Position numbers and translations under genes: made by a program. A stretch of 7,986 bases of DNA, from contig CABSZQ010000046.1 in NCBI GenBank assembly GCA_902482195.1, positions 1 through 7,986 on the forward strand. The letters are read 5' to 3'. Positions 5,829 to 7,986 of this stretch are shown here, piece by piece. Position 1 is the stretch's first letter. Every line of letters starts with the position of its first letter. Source of the stretch: an uncultured Haemophilus sp. GTDB taxonomy: Bacteria; Pseudomonadota; Gammaproteobacteria; Enterobacterales; Pasteurellaceae. The notes under the pieces are model-generated. The model saw only the letters and a program-made list of their open reading frames with translations. It was not told where the DNA came from and did not search any database.

Positions 5829-5975
5829 AGCACTCTCCTTGGGTCATTATGATGGCTTAATTTAAGCTATTCAGTTATAGCTCACTTTTAGTCTATCAAA
5901 AAAATTTAAAAAAAACACCCAGAAATACACATTTCTAGGTGTTTGTTATTTAGCGACTTTTGGAGTCAACTATAG
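5829..5975 (-). promoter_or_regulatory. Upstream region of the 54-codon gene
   Basis: On the minus strand the order is TATAGTTG (5967-5974), TAGAAATG (5930-5937), GGTGTTTT (5912-5919) and TAGACTAA (5888-5895), then a leader hairpin and AAGGAGAG before the ATG. TAGACT is a plausible -10; the sequence 17 bases upstream is a poor -35. The hairpin AGCTAT/ATAGCT (5865-5870 with 5877-5882) overlaps a second palindrome GCTTAA-T-TTAAGC (5855-5867), so the two structures exclude each other. The sixA terminator lies inside this region. Confidence 0.5.
5908..5944 (-). terminator. sixA terminator
   Basis: On the minus strand, AAACACCTAGAAAT (5931-5944) pairs with ATTTCTGGGTGTTT (5913-5926) over 14 positions with one T-G wobble and a 4-base loop. 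An unbroken run of eight T follows (complement of 5908-5915, partly within the stem base). It lies about 90 bases past the sixA stop and directly upstream of the small gene's candidate -10. Confidence 0.85.
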
Positions 5976-6034
5976 TTATAGTTCAAAAAAGTAAATCACA
6001 TCAAACTTTATTTTCATATTATCTTCAATCAACT

Positions 6035-6517
6035 TTAACCATTTTCTTTGGGATAATGGAAAGCTTCAATGGTGCCTTTTTCACCATTCCAGTCAATTTG
6101 AACTATCGTTGAAGGATAAAAACTAATTGGATTTCGCTTACCATAAAGCTCTGAAACAATACTGCCTACTAAAGGTAAATGAGAAACGAGTAAAACACTT
6201 TCAATACCTTCTTCTTGCAAGACAGATAGATAATCAGCTACCAATGTAGCATTACCGTAAGGTGTAATCCCACTCCAAATTTCAATATCATTAAGCGTGT
6301 TACCTAAGGCTGAATTTACAAGCTCAAACGTTTCTTGTGCTCTTACATAAGGGCTGACAATTACTTTTTGAACTGAAAGTGCGGTTGAATTTAGATGAGT
6401 TTTAAGCCATTGTCCCTGTAATATCGACTGTTTTCGACCGTAGTCATTTAAATGCCGCGCCTCATCGGATGAAGCGATAACTTCGGCTTCTCCATGACGC
6501 ATAATAAAAATTTTCAT
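6035..6517 (-). CDS. sixA: SixA, phosphohistidine phosphatase
   Basis: SixA belongs to the histidine phosphatase (phosphoglycerate mutase-like) superfamily. It removes phosphate from histidine phosphotransfer proteins; in E. coli, reported targets are the ArcB HPt domain and the nitrogen phosphotransferase protein NPr. The 160-residue length is right. The N-terminal MRHGE motif (6-10) holds the phosphorylated nucleophile His8 and Arg7. SPYVRAQET (55-63) supplies Arg59, and VSHLPLVG (111-118) supplies the second catalytic histidine, His113. All key residues are present. AGGAAAG lies seven bases upstream of the ATG. It follows glmM, whose terminator lies about 40 bases before this start, so sixA needs its own promoter or read-through. 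A USS lies inside it. Confidence 0.93.
   Translation of the reverse strand: MKIFIMRHGEAEVIASSDEARHLNDYGRKQSILQGQWLKTHLNSTALSVQKVIVSPYVRAQETFELVNSALGNTLNDIEIWSGITPYGNATLVADYLSVLQEEGIESVLLVSHLPLVGSIVSELYGKRNPISFYPSTIVQIDWNGEKGTIEAFHYPKENG
6377..6385 (+). repeat. DNA uptake signal sequence (USS) inside sixA
   Basis: Exact AAGTGCGGT followed by TGAATTT, within the coding region. Confidence 0.88.
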
Positions 6518-6559
6518 GTATTGGCTTTCCTAAAAATAATAAAGATAATTCTATGGATC

Positions 6560-6580
6560 AAAAATGGGGGCAAGCCCCCA
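6560..6580 (-). terminator. glmM terminator
   Basis: On the minus strand, TGGGGG-CTTG-CCCCCA (complement of 6565-6580) forms a compact GC-rich stem with a tetraloop, followed by five T (complement of 6560-6564). It lies five bases past the glmM stop. It is the most GC-rich hairpin in the window and should end most glmM transcription before sixA. Confidence 0.9.
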
Positions 6581-6585
6581 CTCAA

Positions 6586-7920
6586 TTAATTTGCTTTCAC
6601 TGCTTCTGCAATTTCTTCTGCACATTGTTTTGCAAGTGCACCGTCTTCACATTCCACCATTACGCGAATAAGTGGCTCAGTACCAGACTTACGCAGTAAA
6701 ATTCGACCTTTACCTTCTAAGCGTTTTTCCACATCAGCGGCTACCGCTTTTACTGCTTCACTTTCTAACGGATTTGTACCACCTGCAAAACGAACATTAA
6801 TCAGGACTTGAGGGAATAATTTCACCGCACTTGCAAGCTCGTTTAAGGATAAACGATGTTGAACCATTGCACTTAATACGGCTAATGAGGCAATAATACC
6901 ATCACCTGTCGTGTTTTTATCCGCGATAATGATATGGCCAGAGTTTTCTCCACCTAACGTCCAGTTATGTTCTACCATTTTTTCTAACACATAACGATCG
7001 CCAACGTTAGCACGCACAAAAGGTACACCTAACATTTTTAAAGCAATCTCTAAGCTCATATTACTCATTAATGTGCCCACTACGCCACCTTTTAGCTGAC
7101 CTGAACGTAAAGCTTCACGAGCAATAATGAAAAGGATTTGGTCACCATCTACTTTATTACCTAAGTGATCCACCATCATAATACGGTCACCATCACCATC
7201 ATAAGCAAGACCAACATCTGCTTTTGTTTCAAGCACTTTTTCCTGTAACGCTTTTACATCGGTTGCTCCACATTTCTCATTAATATTGATTCCGTTAGGA
7301 TCTGTACCAATTTCAATCACTTCTGCGCCTAACTCACGTAATACATTTGGCGCAATATGATAAGTCGCACCATTTGCACAATCCACCACAATTTTATAAC
7401 CATCTAAACCAAGGTGGGCAGGGAAAGTACTTTTACAAAATTCAATATAACGTCCTGCAGCATCACTGATACGGCTTGCTTTACCTAAATCAGCAGACTC
7501 CACACAATCCATTGGCTGATCAAGCATGGCTTCAATCGCTTCTTCAATATCATCTGGTAATTTTGTGCCTTGTGAAGAGAAGAATTTAATCCCGTTATCA
7601 TAATAAGGGTTATGTGATGCCGAAATGACAATACCCGCTTCTAAACGGAAAGTGCGGGTTAAATACGCCACGGCAGGTGTTGGCATTGGACCGGTAAATG
7701 CAGCAGTTAATCCTGCCGCAGCTAAACCTGCTTCAAGTGCAGATTCCAACATATAACCTGAAATACGAGTATCTTTCCCGATTAATACCGTGCGAGAACC
7801 TTGAGAAGCTAAAACCTTACCCGCAGCCCAACCTAATTTCAATGCGAAATCTGGCGTGATTGGATAAGTACCCACTTTACCGCGTACGCCATCTGTACCA
7901 AAATATTTACGATTTGCCAT
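6586..7920 (-). CDS. glmM: Phosphoglucosamine mutase
   Basis: GlmM converts glucosamine-6-phosphate to glucosamine-1-phosphate in the cytoplasm, on the route to UDP-N-acetylglucosamine for peptidoglycan and lipopolysaccharide. The 444-residue length is near the E. coli 445. It has the four-domain alpha-D-phosphohexomutase layout. The phosphoserine loop SASHNP has Ser102 as the catalytic residue. The magnesium loop DGDGDR (241-246) carries Asp241, Asp243 and Asp245. The sugar-binding loop GGENSGH is at 323-329, and the C-terminal phosphate-binding loop RKSGTEP is at 410-416. All are intact. The start codon has AAGGAA five bases upstream. In related genomes folP usually precedes glmM, but only 66 bases are visible upstream here. 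A USS at 6824 and a one-mismatch copy at 7650-7658 lie inside the gene. Confidence 0.97.
   Translation of the reverse strand: MANRKYFGTDGVRGKVGTYPITPDFALKLGWAAGKVLASQGSRTVLIGKDTRISGYMLESALEAGLAAAGLTAAFTGPMPTPAVAYLTRTFRLEAGIVISASHNPYYDNGIKFFSSQGTKLPDDIEEAIEAMLDQPMDCVESADLGKASRISDAAGRYIEFCKSTFPAHLGLDGYKIVVDCANGATYHIAPNVLRELGAEVIEIGTDPNGININEKCGATDVKALQEKVLETKADVGLAYDGDGDRIMMVDHLGNKVDGDQILFIIAREALRSGQLKGGVVGTLMSNMSLEIALKMLGVPFVRANVGDRYVLEKMVEHNWTLGGENSGHIIIADKNTTGDGIIASLAVLSAMVQHRLSLNELASAVKLFPQVLINVRFAGGTNPLESEAVKAVAADVEKRLEGKGRILLRKSGTEPLIRVMVECEDGALAKQCAEEIAEAVKAN
6824..6832 (-). repeat. DNA uptake signal sequence (USS) inside glmM
   Basis: Exact ACCGCACTT on the plus strand, so the USS reads on the minus strand. 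It is preceded on the plus strand by AATAATTTC, the AT-rich extension in the expected position. Confidence 0.88.
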
Positions 7921-7986
7921 ATTTATTCCTTAATAAATTGAATAATTGAAGTTGCAGAAATCATTTACTCTACAACATATAAAATC
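7921..7986 (-). other. Region upstream of glmM at the right edge
   Basis: This stretch holds the glmM ribosome binding site AAGGAA and about 50 AT-rich bases. No gene end (for example folP) can be assigned with confidence in any minus-strand frame, and no clear promoter is seen. Confidence 0.4.

Noticed and set aside
7650..7658. Tenth uptake sequence AAGTGCGGG in glmM
   Set aside because: It has one mismatch at the last core position, so it was not counted among the exact sites.

Overview
The window looks like a chromosomal segment of a Haemophilus species or a close Pasteurellaceae relative. Two things point there. First, the Haemophilus-type DNA uptake signal sequence (USS) AAGTGCGGT or its complement occurs nine times exactly in about 8 kb. 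Second, the proteins match that family closely; for example, the carbonic anhydrase carries the metal and allosteric residues of the H. influenzae enzyme at the same numbering. H. parainfluenzae or H. haemolyticus would fit, but the species cannot be fixed from this window. The DNA is AT-rich, and no phage, transposon, CRISPR, tRNA or rRNA was seen.

Layout from left to right. sohB (inner-membrane S49 peptidase, minus strand) diverges from asnS (asparaginyl-tRNA synthetase, plus strand). asnS is followed by can (beta-carbonic anhydrase, plus strand). can converges on bioD (dethiobiotin synthetase of the BioD2/YnfK type, minus strand), which lies downstream of ycgL (minus strand). Next come two minus-strand genes for lysine/alanine/glutamate-rich repeat proteins: a 192-residue lipoprotein (4780-5358) and a 54-codon gene (5664-5828). 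Then follow sixA (phosphohistidine phosphatase) and glmM (phosphoglucosamine mutase), both on the minus strand. Most genes are separate transcription units closed by recognisable hairpins. Two of these terminators (after asnS, and between can and bioD) are built from inverted pairs of USS. bioD and ycgL may be co-transcribed.

Most of the genes are housekeeping: translation (asnS), cell-wall precursor supply (glmM), biotin synthesis (bioD), CO2/bicarbonate balance (can), phosphorelay dephosphorylation (sixA) and membrane proteolysis (sohB). bioD and can both bear on bicarbonate-dependent carboxylation, but I see no sign that they are co-regulated.

The least ordinary part is 4780-5975. The lipoprotein and the small gene share a 40-residue module made of helical repeats of 11+11+7+11 residues. 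Their upstream regions share four short motifs in the same order at nearly the same spacing, each with a leader hairpin. I read them as a tandem duplication that gave one lipid-anchored protein of about three modules and one leaderless protein of a single module. Their function is unknown.
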